Below, piece after piece: positions 16,362-24,585 of a DNA stretch of 24,585 bases. Below the pieces are notes generated by a model. The model was given only the letters and a program-made list of their open reading frames with translations, was not told where the DNA came from and did not search any database. The position numbers and the translations under genes were made by a program. The stretch comes from CAMDPA01 sp050186055. GTDB taxonomy: Bacteria > Pseudomonadota > Alphaproteobacteria > Rhizobiales > Hyphomicrobiaceae. Within the stretch, counting starts at the first letter, position 1. Each line of letters opens with the position of its first letter. The DNA lies in the NCBI GenBank assembly GCA_050186055.1, contig JBFWYV010000037.1, positions 1 to 24,585 on the forward strand. Reading direction: 5' to 3'.

Positions 16362-16504
16362 GCAATACTCCCCATCGGGGACGGTTCGATACGGTGGACG
16401 ACTTGCAGTCCGACGAGCGGACATGCCGAGGCTTTGCGCAAGCTTTTCCGGGCGGCGAGCCTGGGATCTATCCCCCCTCATCCTCTATCACGCCCGGCGC
16501 GCGC

Positions 16505-16510
16505 TTGACA
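16505..16510 (+). promoter_or_regulatory. Consensus -35 hexamer (TTGACA) upstream of aspS
   Basis: A perfect TTGACA lies 75 bases before the aspS start in the divergent nat-aspS gap. A matching -10 box is poor (TGCTTT or GCTTTG at the correct distance), so only the -35 is marked. Confidence 0.3.
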
Positions 16511-16584
16511 GAACCAGTCCCCGGTGTGCTTTGTCCGGCCAGTCGAAACCCAGCTTTACAGGCAGAGTCCCAAGGTTCCTACCG

Positions 16585-18399
16585 ATGTCCGAGGCTCCCC
16601 TCCACCGCTATCGCTCACACACCTGCGGCGCGCTTCGCGCCGCCGACATCGGCAATTCGGCCAGGCTGTCGGGGTGGGTGCATCGCGTGCGCGATCACGG
16701 CGGCGTGCTGTTCGTCGATCTGCGCGACCACTACGGGCTGACCCAGGTAGTGGCCGATCCGGACAGCCCCGCGTTCGCGGTGGCCGAGACGTTGCGGTCG
16801 GAGTGGGTCGTGCGCGTCGACGGCAAGGTGCGCAGGCGGCCGGAGGGCACCATCAATCCCGAGCTGCCGACCGGCGAGATCGAGATGTACGCCGCCGAGA
16901 TCGAGGTCCTGAGCCAGGCAAAAGAGCTGCCTGTGCCGGTGTTCGGCGAGCCGGACTACCCCGAGGACCTGCGCCTGCAGTACCGCTTCCTCGATCTCAG
17001 GCGCGAGACGCTGCACCAGATCATCATGACCCGCATCGCTATCATCCGCGACATCCGCGAACGCATGCAAGACGCGGGGTTCAACGAGTTCCAGACGCCG
17101 ATCCTGACGGCCTCCAGTCCGGAAGGCGCGCGTGACTTCCTGGTGCCGTCGCGCATCCATCCCGGCAAGTTCTACGCGCTGCCGCAAGCCCCGCAGCAGT
17201 ACAAGCAGCTCCTGATGGTGTCAGGCTTCGACCGCTATTTCCAGATCGCGCCCTGCTTCCGCGACGAGGACCCCCGCGCCGACCGGCTGCCGGGCGAGTT
17301 CTATCAGCTCGATCTCGAAATGAGCTTCGTCACCCAGGACGACGTGTTCAACACCATGGAGCCGATCATCCGCGGCGTGTTCGAAGCGTTCGCCGGCGGC
17401 AAGGCCGTGTCGCAGCAGTTCCGCCGCATCCCGCATGAGACCGCGATCGCCAGGTACGGCAGCGACAAGCCGGACCTGCGCAACCCGATCGAGATGCAGG
17501 ATGTGACCGAGCATTTCCGCGGCTCGGGCTTCAAGGTGTTCGCCAACATCCTGGAGAAAGACCCCAAGGCACGGGTTTGGGCCATTCCCGCGCCGACCGG
17601 CGGCTCGCGCGCGTTCTGTGACCGCATGAATGCCTGGGCGCAGAAGGAAGGCCAGCCGGGGTTGGGTTACATCTTCTGGCGCGCGGAGGAAGGCGAGGCC
17701 GGCGCCGGTCCGATCGCCCGCAATATCGGCCCTGAGCGCGCGACGGCGATTTTCAGGCAGGTGGGTCTGGCGGTCGGCGATGCCTGCTTCTTCGTCGCCG
17801 GCGATCCGTCGCGCTTCTTCAAGTTCGCGGGGCTCGCGCGCGACGAGATCGGCCGCGAGCTGAAGCTGATCGACGAGAACCGCTTCGAGCTGGCCTGGAT
17901 CGTCGATTTTCCGATGTACGAGTGGAACGAGGACGACAAGCAGATCGACTTCTCGCACAACCCGTTCTCGATGCCGCAAGGCGACGGTGAGGCGCTCGAT
18001 GCGGCAATGGCTGCGGGCAACGAAGCGATCCTCGCCCTCAAGGCCAACCAGTACGACCTTGTCTGCAACGGCTACGAGATCGCCTCCGGGTCGATCCGCA
18101 ACCACCGTCCCGATGTCATGATCAAGGCGTTCGCCATCGCCGGGATCCCGACGGCCGATGTCGAAGCCAGGTTCGGCGGCCTCTACCGCGCGTTCCAGTT
18201 CGGCGCTCCGCCGCACGGCGGCATGGCGGCCGGCATCGAGCGCATGGTGATGCTGCTGACCGGCTGCAAGACGGTCCGCGAGGTCGCGCCGTTCCCGATG
18301 AACCAGCAGGCTGCGGATCTGTTGATGGGTGCGCCGGGCGAGGCCTCTCCGAAGCAGCTCAGGGAGCTGTCGATTCGGGTCGTGGTGGACAAAAAGTAG
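16585..18399 (+). CDS. aspS: Aspartate--tRNA(Asp/Asn) ligase
   Basis: Class II synthetase charging tRNA-Asp with aspartate. The 604-residue length matches bacterial AspRS. The OB-fold anticodon domain opens with RLSGWVHRVRDHGGVLFVD. Motif 2 is seen in FRDEDPRADRLPGEFYQLDL (near residue 225), the GAD insertion domain lies in the middle, and motif 3 is GMAAGIERMVMLLTG (near 547-560). H38 in RDHGG corresponds to the His that P. aeruginosa uses and E. coli replaces by Leu, a mark of non-discriminating enzymes that also charge tRNA-Asn for GatCAB amidation. This is inferred. The ATG at 16585 with AAGG upstream fits MSEAPLHRYRSHTCG; the frame is open further upstream without homology. It diverges from nat. 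Confidence 0.97.
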   Translation: MSEAPLHRYRSHTCGALRAADIGNSARLSGWVHRVRDHGGVLFVDLRDHYGLTQVVADPDSPAFAVAETLRSEWVVRVDGKVRRRPEGTINPELPTGEIEMYAAEIEVLSQAKELPVPVFGEPDYPEDLRLQYRFLDLRRETLHQIIMTRIAIIRDIRERMQDAGFNEFQTPILTASSPEGARDFLVPSRIHPGKFYALPQAPQQYKQLLMVSGFDRYFQIAPCFRDEDPRADRLPGEFYQLDLEMSFVTQDDVFNTMEPIIRGVFEAFAGGKAVSQQFRRIPHETAIARYGSDKPDLRNPIEMQDVTEHFRGSGFKVFANILEKDPKARVWAIPAPTGGSRAFCDRMNAWAQKEGQPGLGYIFWRAEEGEAGAGPIARNIGPERATAIFRQVGLAVGDACFFVAGDPSRFFKFAGLARDEIGRELKLIDENRFELAWIVDFPMYEWNEDDKQIDFSHNPFSMPQGDGEALDAAMAAGNEAILALKANQYDLVCNGYEIASGSIRNHRPDVMIKAFAIAGIPTADVEARFGGLYRAFQFGAPPHGGMAAGIERMVMLLTGCKTVREVAPFPMNQQAADLLMGAPGEASPKQLRELSIRVVVDKK

Positions 18400-18482
18400 C
18401 GCCGGCGCCGCGCCCGGACCGAACGCCTCAATCGCGTCAGAGAGCGGGCGCATGTTCAGGCTGAACGTCACCGAGGGCAATC

Positions 18483-18824
18483 ATGCGCATAGAGACCAGA
18501 CGCAAGCTCGACAGGGCCCTGCTGAAGGCGCGGCTGATCAAGGTCGGTGCTGTCGTGGCAGCCGTGGCAGCGACAGTAGCGGGATTGTACTTCGCCGGCC
18601 TTGACGCCCGGACCGAGAACCACACCGTCGCAGGCGTGATCGCGCGGCTGTCGCCGATCACCGGCAAGAACGCATACGGCGGCATTCTGGCCGACATCAA
18701 GCTCGCCTCGGGCGGACACGTGAACGTCGTGGTCAACCGCGCCAGCCACCCGCACGTCGGTGACAGGATCAAGGTGGTGGAGCACAAGCACCTGACCGGC
18801 CGCCTGACGTACACGTGGAGATAG
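18483..18824 (+). CDS. Small single-pass membrane protein, unknown function
   Basis: A 113-residue protein not recognised as any family. It begins with a strongly basic stretch (MRIETRRKLDRALLKAR) and a membrane helix at about residues 18-40 (LIKVGAVVAAVAATVAGLYF). A soluble ~70-residue domain follows, probably beta-rich (for example GHVNVVVNRASHPHVGDRIK) and ending in GRLTYTWR. The positive N-terminus predicts the tail on the periplasmic side. The GAGGG ribosome site 6-10 bases before the ATG and the clean stop make it a plausible gene. It sits 83 bases after aspS and 83 bases before the Mo-hydroxylase gene, all on the same strand. Confidence 0.7.
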   Translation: MRIETRRKLDRALLKARLIKVGAVVAAVAATVAGLYFAGLDARTENHTVAGVIARLSPITGKNAYGGILADIKLASGGHVNVVVNRASHPHVGDRIKVVEHKHLTGRLTYTWR

Positions 18825-18907
18825 CCCGGCCGGCCGACGCCGCGCCCTGTCGTTCGACGCCGCTCGCATTGCGCCGACCCTGACGACGCGCTAACTCAGG
18901 TGCGGCA

Positions 18908-21370
18908 ATGATAGAGCGCGCAAGCGGCCCTCCCGCGGCTGGCACGAGCGCAAGGCTGGAGGAGCGCGATTTGGCGGCGGTGGTGGACGCACGCGGCACA
19001 GGCGGTCACCTTGCGGTTGGGACCGGCATCGGCCAGCCGGTCCGGCGCAAGGAAGACGTACGGCTGCTGACCGGCAACGGCCGCTACAGCGACGATCTCG
19101 TCCTCCCCGGCCAGCTTTTCGGGTTCGTCCTGCGGTCGCCGCACGCGCACGCCGTCGTTCGCACAATCGATAGCGTGGCGGCAAAAGCTGCTCCCGGCGT
19201 CGCCGCCGTATTGACCCGCGACGACATCGTCGCCGACCGGCTGAAGCCGATCCCGCCCGACTTCTTCTTCCTCGGCCCGATCGAGGTGCAGAAACAGCTC
19301 CCCGACGTGCTGCTGGTCAATTCCGACGGCTCCGACATCTTCCCTTCGCCGTTTCACCTGTTGGCCATGGACCGCGTGCGCTTCGTCGGCGAAGGCGTGG
19401 CGTTCGTCGTGGCCCGGACGCTGGCGCAAGCCAAGGATGCGGCTGAGCTGATCGAGGTGGATTATGAGCCGCTCCCCGCCGTGACGGCGACGCGTGATGC
19501 GGCCGCGCCCGGCGCTCCGCTGCTGTGGCCGGACAACCCGTCCAATGTCTGCGTGGATGGCGAGGTCGGTGACAAGGCCGCCGCCGATGCGGCATTTGCC
19601 GGGGCCGCGCATGTCGTCACCCTCGACGCGTGGATACAGCGGGTGACCGGGGTGCCGATGGAGGCGAGGTCCTGCGTCGGCGTCTACGATCCCGATACGG
19701 ATCGATATACGTTGCATGCGGGCTCGGGCGGTGTCGTACGCCAGAAGGGCGAGATCTCCGGCATCCTTGGTGTGCCGGTCGAGAAGGTCCGCGTTGTCGC
19801 CCGCGATATCGGCGGCAACTTCGGGACCAAGAACTCGATATTCCCGGAATTCGCGCTTTGCGTCTGGGCATCGCGGCGCACCGGCCGGCCGGTGAAATGG
19901 ACGTGCGAGCGCACCGAGGCATTTCTCACGGACTATCAGGGCCGCGACCTGGCCGCCCATTGTGAGCTTGCGCTCGACAAGGAGGGCAACTTCCTCGGAT
20001 TGCGCGGCGACAACCTGTCGAATCTCGGCGGCTATGCGGCGTCGACAATTCCGCTGCGCAAGGGCCTCGGCATCATGAGCGGGCTCTACCGCATTCCGGC
20101 TGCGCACTTTCGCGGCCGCGCGGTGATGAGCAATACCGCGCCTACCGCGCCGTACCGAAGTGCCGGCCGCCCGGAAGCGATGTTCATCATTGAGCGGATT
20201 ATCGACAAGGCCGCCCAGACCTGCGGGTTCGACCGCATCGAGTTGCGGCGCCGCAACCTGATCGACCCGGATGAGCTGCCGTATCGCAATCCGCTCGGCG
20301 TCGTCTACGACAATGGCGAGTACGCCCGCGTCATGGACCGCGCGACCGAACTCGGGGACTGGAACGGTTACGGCAAACGCCGCGCCGCCTCGATGGCCGC
20401 CGGGCGCTATCGCGGCATCGGTCTCGCGAACTACATCGAGCTGACCTTGGGCAATCCCCGCGAGCGGGCCGAGGTGATCGCCAACCCGGATGGCTCCGTC
20501 GACGTCGTGATCGGTACGCTTGCGAGCGGACAGGGCCATGAGACCAGCTTTGCCCAATGCGTTTCGGAGTGGCTGGGTGTGCCGTTCGAGAGCGTCCGTC
20601 TGGTCCAGGGCGACACCGATATCGTGCCGGTCGGCGGCGGCTCGCATTCCGGCCGTTCGATGCGGATGGCAGGCTTTGTCATGGGCAAGGCTGCGGACGG
20701 CGTCATCATCAAGGGCAAGCGCATTGCCGCCCTGATGTTCGATACCCGGCCGGAGGAGATCGAGTTCAAGTCGGGCATCTTCGCGCATCGCGGCACCAAC
20801 CGCTCGGCCAGCCTGAAAGAGGTGGCGGTCGCCGCACGTGAGCGCAGCGACCTGCCGGACGACCTCAAGGGCCGGCTCGCCGCGGAGCACGATCATCTGT
20901 TCAAGGAAGGCGGCTTTCCGTACGGCTGCCACGTATGCGAGGTCGAGGTCGATCCGGAGACCGGCCGCGTCACGCTCGAGCGCTATGCGGCGGTCGACGA
21001 CGTCGGCCGTGCAATCAATCCCCTGATCCTGCATGGCCAGGCCCACGGCGGCATCGCGCAGGGCGTTGGCCAGGCCTTGTGGGAGCATTCTCACTACGAC
21101 GCCGAAAGCGGGCAATTGCTGGCGGCATCGTTCATGGACTACGCGATGCCGCACGCCGACACGCTGCCGTCTTTCGTGACCGGCATCAGCGAGGTGCCGA
21201 GCCCAACCAATCCGCTCGGCGTGCGTGCCGGCGGCGAAGGAGGCACCACACCCGCGTTGGCGGTTGTCATCAATGCCGTCGTGGACGCGCTCGCGCCGCT
21301 CGGCATCACCCATATCGACATGCCGGCGACGCCGGAGAAGGTATGGCGCGCCATACGGAATGCGAAGTAA
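18908..21370 (+). CDS. Xanthine dehydrogenase-family molybdopterin-binding (large) subunit
   Basis: The 820-residue catalytic subunit of a molybdenum hydroxylase of the xanthine dehydrogenase/aldehyde oxidase/CO dehydrogenase superfamily. These enzymes hydroxylate a carbon of N-heteroaromatics, aldehydes or aromatic acids using water-derived oxygen. After a ~40-residue extension it has the first domain, with RRKEDVRLLTGNGRYSDDL (about 46-64) and GFVLRSPHAHA. Cofactor segments follow: GGNFGTKN (about 301-308), APYRSAGRPEA (about 412-420) and GQGHETSFAQ (about 542-551). E777 in GVRAGGEGGTTPA is the expected catalytic Glu. The usual GGGFG is GGNFG, and the loop lacks the AYRCSFR cysteine of form I CO dehydrogenase, so it is not that enzyme. 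The FAD and 2Fe-2S subunits are absent from the window, an oddity. UbiD follows 53 bases downstream. The ATG at 18908 may be early. Confidence 0.93.
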   Translation: MIERASGPPAAGTSARLEERDLAAVVDARGTGGHLAVGTGIGQPVRRKEDVRLLTGNGRYSDDLVLPGQLFGFVLRSPHAHAVVRTIDSVAAKAAPGVAAVLTRDDIVADRLKPIPPDFFFLGPIEVQKQLPDVLLVNSDGSDIFPSPFHLLAMDRVRFVGEGVAFVVARTLAQAKDAAELIEVDYEPLPAVTATRDAAAPGAPLLWPDNPSNVCVDGEVGDKAAADAAFAGAAHVVTLDAWIQRVTGVPMEARSCVGVYDPDTDRYTLHAGSGGVVRQKGEISGILGVPVEKVRVVARDIGGNFGTKNSIFPEFALCVWASRRTGRPVKWTCERTEAFLTDYQGRDLAAHCELALDKEGNFLGLRGDNLSNLGGYAASTIPLRKGLGIMSGLYRIPAAHFRGRAVMSNTAPTAPYRSAGRPEAMFIIERIIDKAAQTCGFDRIELRRRNLIDPDELPYRNPLGVVYDNGEYARVMDRATELGDWNGYGKRRAASMAAGRYRGIGLANYIELTLGNPRERAEVIANPDGSVDVVIGTLASGQGHETSFAQCVSEWLGVPFESVRLVQGDTDIVPVGGGSHSGRSMRMAGFVMGKAADGVIIKGKRIAALMFDTRPEEIEFKSGIFAHRGTNRSASLKEVAVAARERSDLPDDLKGRLAAEHDHLFKEGGFPYGCHVCEVEVDPETGRVTLERYAAVDDVGRAINPLILHGQAHGGIAQGVGQALWEHSHYDAESGQLLAASFMDYAMPHADTLPSFVTGISEVPSPTNPLGVRAGGEGGTTPALAVVINAVVDALAPLGITHIDMPATPEKVWRAIRNAK

Positions 21371-21423
21371 CGTGAGCCAACGCGAGAGTTGGGCCGATCG
21401 ACCTCCATGCTGCGGAGCCGGAC

Positions 21424-22977
21424 ATGAGCGCCATTGATTTCGACAAGTTCCGCCTGCGCTGCTTTGTCGAGCGGTTGATCGAGATGGGCGAGGCTGAGGT
21501 TCACGACGAGCCGGTCGCACTCGCTGACATGTCCGGGATCATCGAGGCGACGGACAAGGCGACAGTGTTCCGTAACGCCGGACCACAGCGCCTGGAAATT
21601 GCCGCTGCGGTCTCCGGATCGCGCCGGCGCCTGGCCGCAGCTTTCGGTGTCGGGGAGCGCGAAATCGCCCGCGAGGTAATGCGCCGCCTCGGCAATCCGC
21701 AGCAGATCGTCGAGGTCCCCGGCAAGGATGCGCCGGTACAAGCGGCGGTGATGTCGGGTGAGGCCATCGACCTTACGACGCTGCCGTTCCATCTCCAGCA
21801 TGAACATGACGGCGGCGTCTACATCTCATCCGGCCTGGACTTCACCATTGATCCGGCGACCGGCAAGCGCAACGTCGGCGCGCGGCGGCTGATGCTGCGG
21901 GGCAGGCGCCACATGCGCACCAACCTGACCGACAGCTCCGACCTCAAGCTGATGTATCTCAAGGCGGTGGAGAGAAAGGAGCGGCTGCCGATCGCATTCG
22001 TCGTCGGCCATCATCCGATCGATTTCTTCACCTCGGGACTGAAGATCCCAACCGACGAGTTCCAGTTGCTCGCCACTCTGCGCGGGGCGCCCATTCCGAT
22101 GGTGAAGTGCGTGACGTCGGACATCCTGGTTCCCGCCGATGCCGAGATGGTGATCGAGGGCTACATCGACGAGCAGGGCTATCGGGAGATGGATGGGCCG
22201 TACGGCGAATTCTGGGGCTACTACGGCGCCATGCACATCGACCCGGTCATCCACGTGACGGCGATCACCCACCGCGGCGACGTCCTTCACCAGACGACCC
22301 TTCACGGTCCTGCCAGGCTGTCCCGCCAGGAAGCGAGTCACACGACGTCGGTGGCGGCGGAGATGGTCTCGACGCGCGCATTGCGCGAGGCCGGCATCGA
22401 GGCCGCCGCAATCCATTCGCCTCCGGCAGCGCCGATCTTTCACACCATGCGCGTCGCGCTCAAGGACGCCACGCCGGACAAGGTCCGCACGACGATGGAG
22501 GCGCTGTTCCGCGTCAAGGGCGTCAAGAATATCCACATCGTCGATGACGACGTCGACGTGTTCGACGACGAGGCCATGACGTGGGCGATGGCGACGCGGT
22601 TCGATCCGGAACGGGACGTCGTTGTCTCGTTGCAAAAGCAGGTCGCATTCTATGCCGATCCGAAAGCGGACCCGGACGGCCTCGTCCATAAGATCGCGTA
22701 TGATCTGACCGATCCGACGTCGCGTTCGACACAGGTCAGGTTTGCACGTCCACGCCCGCCCGTCATCGAGGCCAGGGGCTCGAACGCCGGCGTCCGGCAG
22801 GCGCTGGAGGCCGGGCCGAAGTACTTCATCGATCTGATGGCCGCGGTCGGGAGCCGGGACGGCCGCGAGGTCGCGCTGGAACTCGATGCGCTGCGCGAGT
22901 CCGGCGAGCTGACACGCCTCGATAACGGCGAGTACGCACTGATGTCGCAGACGCCAGGTCGCGAGCGCGTGCTCTGA
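21424..22977 (+). CDS. UbiD-family (prenylated-FMN) decarboxylase
   Basis: A 517-residue member of the UbiD family, which reversibly decarboxylates aromatic, heteroaromatic or unsaturated acids using prenylated FMN made by UbiX. It contains the family signature around residues 243-265: VIEGYIDEQGYREMDGPYG, with the conserved Glu residues and the DGPYGEFWGYY stretch. Other matching segments are AVMSGEAIDLTTLPFHLQHE and PIAFVVGHHPIDFF. The C-terminal tail past residue ~450 is not recognised. GGAG lies shortly before the ATG at 21424. It is 53 bases after the Mo-hydroxylase gene and likely co-transcribed with it. No UbiX is in the window. A pairing of ring hydroxylation with decarboxylation is plausible; the substrate is unknown. 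Confidence 0.9.
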   Translation: MSAIDFDKFRLRCFVERLIEMGEAEVHDEPVALADMSGIIEATDKATVFRNAGPQRLEIAAAVSGSRRRLAAAFGVGEREIAREVMRRLGNPQQIVEVPGKDAPVQAAVMSGEAIDLTTLPFHLQHEHDGGVYISSGLDFTIDPATGKRNVGARRLMLRGRRHMRTNLTDSSDLKLMYLKAVERKERLPIAFVVGHHPIDFFTSGLKIPTDEFQLLATLRGAPIPMVKCVTSDILVPADAEMVIEGYIDEQGYREMDGPYGEFWGYYGAMHIDPVIHVTAITHRGDVLHQTTLHGPARLSRQEASHTTSVAAEMVSTRALREAGIEAAAIHSPPAAPIFHTMRVALKDATPDKVRTTMEALFRVKGVKNIHIVDDDVDVFDDEAMTWAMATRFDPERDVVVSLQKQVAFYADPKADPDGLVHKIAYDLTDPTSRSTQVRFARPRPPVIEARGSNAGVRQALEAGPKYFIDLMAAVGSRDGREVALELDALRESGELTRLDNGEYALMSQTPGRERVL

Positions 22978-22983
22978 GCCGCC

Positions 22984-22997
22984 GGACGTTCACGTCC
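22984..22997. terminator. Small hairpin between the UbiD and rhomboid stops
   Basis: GGACG-TTCA-CGTCC (5-bp stem, 4-base loop) lies 6 bases past the UbiD stop and overlaps the rhomboid stop on the other strand. The two genes converge with a 12-base gap, so this could serve both. The stem is short and no T-run is present. Confidence 0.3.
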
Positions 22998-24534
22998 TGA
23001 AGCTGCGCCTGGGATCTGTGCCCAGCAGCAGGCCCAGGAACAATCCGGCGACCAGACCGGAGACGTGCGCGGAGAGGCTCACCTGCGGCAACTGCAGATC
23101 GATGCCGAACTGTATGACCAGCACCGCAGCAATCAGCAGCAGCCCCCGCCGGTCGAGCACGTCTCGCGTCCGCGCCCAGCCGACGATGCGGCGTGCGACT
23201 TCAAGTCCGATCAGAGCGAAAATCGCGCCGGACGCTCCGACCAGCACCGCCGGCGGTGTATAGCGGTACCACATCAGCGCAAGCACGGCTGCGGTCGATA
23301 CGATGCCGCCGCCGAGGTAGACGGTGAGAAAGCGCAGGCTCCCCACGCGCGCCTCGCTCTCCCGGCCCAGCAACAGCAGCAGGAACATGTTCACCGCCAG
23401 GTGCAGCGCGCCATAGTGCAGGAACAGCGCCGTGCCGAGGCGCCACCACTCGCCATCCTCGATGATCGCGATCGGCCACATCGCGCCAAGCCTGACGAGT
23501 GCGCGAAGATTTTCCGATCCGCCCCAATTCTCCTCGAACGCGAACATCGCGATGTTGGCGGCGAACAGTCCAAGCGTTGCCGGCATCTGCACGAGCGGGT
23601 TGCGGCTGCGGGCCGGTTGGTTGGCGAGCCAGTCTTCGGCCCAGTCGAGCGCCCTCACGCCGGCCGGGCTGAGGTACTCGGCACTGACGGGCGGCGTGCT
23701 GAGATGCCGTTCCGCCGCCAGGCGCAACGTGGGCGAAGCCGCTTCCGACGCGAGGCGGCGCAGCGGGGAGCGCCACGGCAGTTCGGGCCCGCCGCCAGCC
23801 TTGAGCGCGATCGCGCGCCAGTACGCCTTGGCCTCGTCGGGGATGCTCGTGAGCGCGCCGTCCAGAAGCCGCTCCACGCCCTTGCCACGCCCCGTGAATG
23901 CGAGCACGAACAGCAGCGATGTTGCGAGGTCGGCCCCGATCAGCGACGGCTTCGCCGCGACGAAGGCAGACACCATCTCGTCGAGCCTGCCGCATTCGCC
24001 GAGAGCTCGAATCTCGAGCGCCCGCATCTCGCTCGCCGGTCCGGGATTGGCCTGCGCCAGGTCGAGCAGTCCCGGCCAATCGTCCTGCGTGCGCAGAAGC
24101 TGCATCCGCAGCGCCACCTGCTCGGATGGGGATGACCCGGCCTCGAGCGCGCGTATGGCGGCGCGGCGGTCCTCCAGCGACGCGTGGGATTGAGCTTTCA
24201 GCGTGGCTGCCTGGAATCGCGTCCGGGCCGTCGGATGCAACAGCACGACCCAACCGGCATAGCGCGCCGCCGCATCGATCCTGCTGCCGTTCACGCCGCG
24301 GTTCACGAGGACGGAGAATACCGTCGGCAGCAGGACCAGCGGCACGAACAGGATGGCGACGATCGTGCCGGCCCAGTTCGGCAGGGCGTAGAGCGCTGCC
24401 GCGCTGGCGACGACGACCAGGCCGTGCACGGCAATCCAGCTCGCTGCTCCGACCGGCCGATTGATCAGCAGCACGAGTATCGCTACCAGCGAAATGGACG
24501 TCAGGTTGATGGCAATGAACAACTGCAGGTCCAT
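22990..24534 (-). CDS. Rhomboid-family intramembrane serine protease with large N-terminal helical domain
   Basis: An integral membrane protease that cleaves transmembrane helices of other proteins. The 514-residue protein has two or three hydrophobic segments at the N-terminus and about 200 residues of Ala/Leu-rich helices (roughly 100-300, tetratricopeptide/solenoid-like). The C-terminal rhomboid core has HYGALHLAVNMFLLLLLG (HxxxN motif), LVGASGAIFALIG with catalytic Ser 435 in GxSG, and LSAHVSGLVAGLFLG with catalytic His 490. Catalytic residues are complete, so it should be active. The ATG at 24534 is preferred because AAAGG lies 6 bases upstream; an ATG at 24552 would add MKQRHP. It converges on the UbiD gene. 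Substrates are not predictable. Confidence 0.88.
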   Translation of the reverse strand: MDLQLFIAINLTSISLVAILVLLINRPVGAASWIAVHGLVVVASAAALYALPNWAGTIVAILFVPLVLLPTVFSVLVNRGVNGSRIDAAARYAGWVVLLHPTARTRFQAATLKAQSHASLEDRRAAIRALEAGSSPSEQVALRMQLLRTQDDWPGLLDLAQANPGPASEMRALEIRALGECGRLDEMVSAFVAAKPSLIGADLATSLLFVLAFTGRGKGVERLLDGALTSIPDEAKAYWRAIALKAGGGPELPWRSPLRRLASEAASPTLRLAAERHLSTPPVSAEYLSPAGVRALDWAEDWLANQPARSRNPLVQMPATLGLFAANIAMFAFEENWGGSENLRALVRLGAMWPIAIIEDGEWWRLGTALFLHYGALHLAVNMFLLLLLGRESEARVGSLRFLTVYLGGGIVSTAAVLALMWYRYTPPAVLVGASGAIFALIGLEVARRIVGWARTRDVLDRRGLLLIAAVLVIQFGIDLQLPQVSLSAHVSGLVAGLFLGLLLGTDPRRSFRT

Positions 24535-24585
24535 CGGGTGCCTTTGCTTCATCCCCGCGCGAGCAGAGGCATGACTGGATTGTCG

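Noticed and set aside
17221..18480. 419-residue minus-strand open frame
   Set aside because: Antisense of aspS; no recognisable domain.
18896..21520. 874-residue minus-strand open frame
   Set aside because: Antisense to the Mo-hydroxylase gene; its protein has Arg/His/Asp-rich shadow composition and no recognisable motif, a usual by-product of high GC3 coding.

Overview
The window is GC-rich DNA, densely packed on both strands. It carries a chaperone block (dnaJ, dnaK, grpE, hrcA) next to dapD, aspS and accessory catabolic genes. Protein character, GC content, RpoH-like promoter spacing and a degenerate Rhizobiales-style intergenic repeat at about 4274-4395 point to an alphaproteobacterium, most likely a Rhizobiales (Bradyrhizobium, Rhodoplanes or Xanthobacteraceae-like) chromosome. 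This assignment is by inspection only. No rRNA, tRNA, CRISPR, transposase or phage gene was seen.

Layout. 1-624 (-) is the N-terminal part of an amidohydrolase cut by the window edge. 751-2054 (-) holds a DUF805 membrane protein and dapD (lysine/peptidoglycan pathway). 2225-4213 (+) holds a RidA-family protein and an NtaA/DszA-type flavin-dependent monooxygenase. 4394-8956 (-) is a catabolic run transcribed leftwards: RutA-like flavin monooxygenase, Asp/Glu racemase-superfamily (maleate isomerase/arylmalonate decarboxylase-like) enzyme, two adjacent single-domain cupins, and a periplasmic TctC/Bug solute-binding protein. 9120-12561 (-) is dnaK followed by dnaJ. 12797-13462 (+) is an AlkB-type DNA repair dioxygenase divergent from dnaK. 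13537-15388 (-) is hrcA followed by grpE. 15531-16361 (-) is an arylamine N-acetyltransferase. 16585-18399 (+) is aspS, followed by a small one-helix membrane protein. 18908-22977 (+) is a molybdenum hydroxylase large subunit followed by a UbiD-family decarboxylase. 22990-24534 (-) is a rhomboid protease with a large N-terminal helical region.

How they work together. The Hsp70 machine (DnaK, DnaJ, GrpE) is split into two units on the same strand, separated by alkB. Each unit has a plausible sigma-32-type promoter with a 17-bp spacer. No CIRCE operator for HrcA is visible here, so HrcA probably acts elsewhere, for example on groESL. The 2.2-9.0 kb block looks like an uncharacterised catabolic locus: periplasmic capture by TctC, oxygenation by one or two FMN-dependent monooxygenases, possible cupin dioxygenase or isomerase steps, a C4-diacid or malonate-type isomerase/decarboxylase, and RidA to clear reactive enamine/imine products. 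RutA-like plus RidA recalls the Rut pyrimidine pathway, but the other parts do not match it, so the substrate is unknown. The Mo-hydroxylase/UbiD pair at 18.9-23.0 kb may be a second aromatic or heteroaromatic module. These two regions are the best candidates for an undescribed system.
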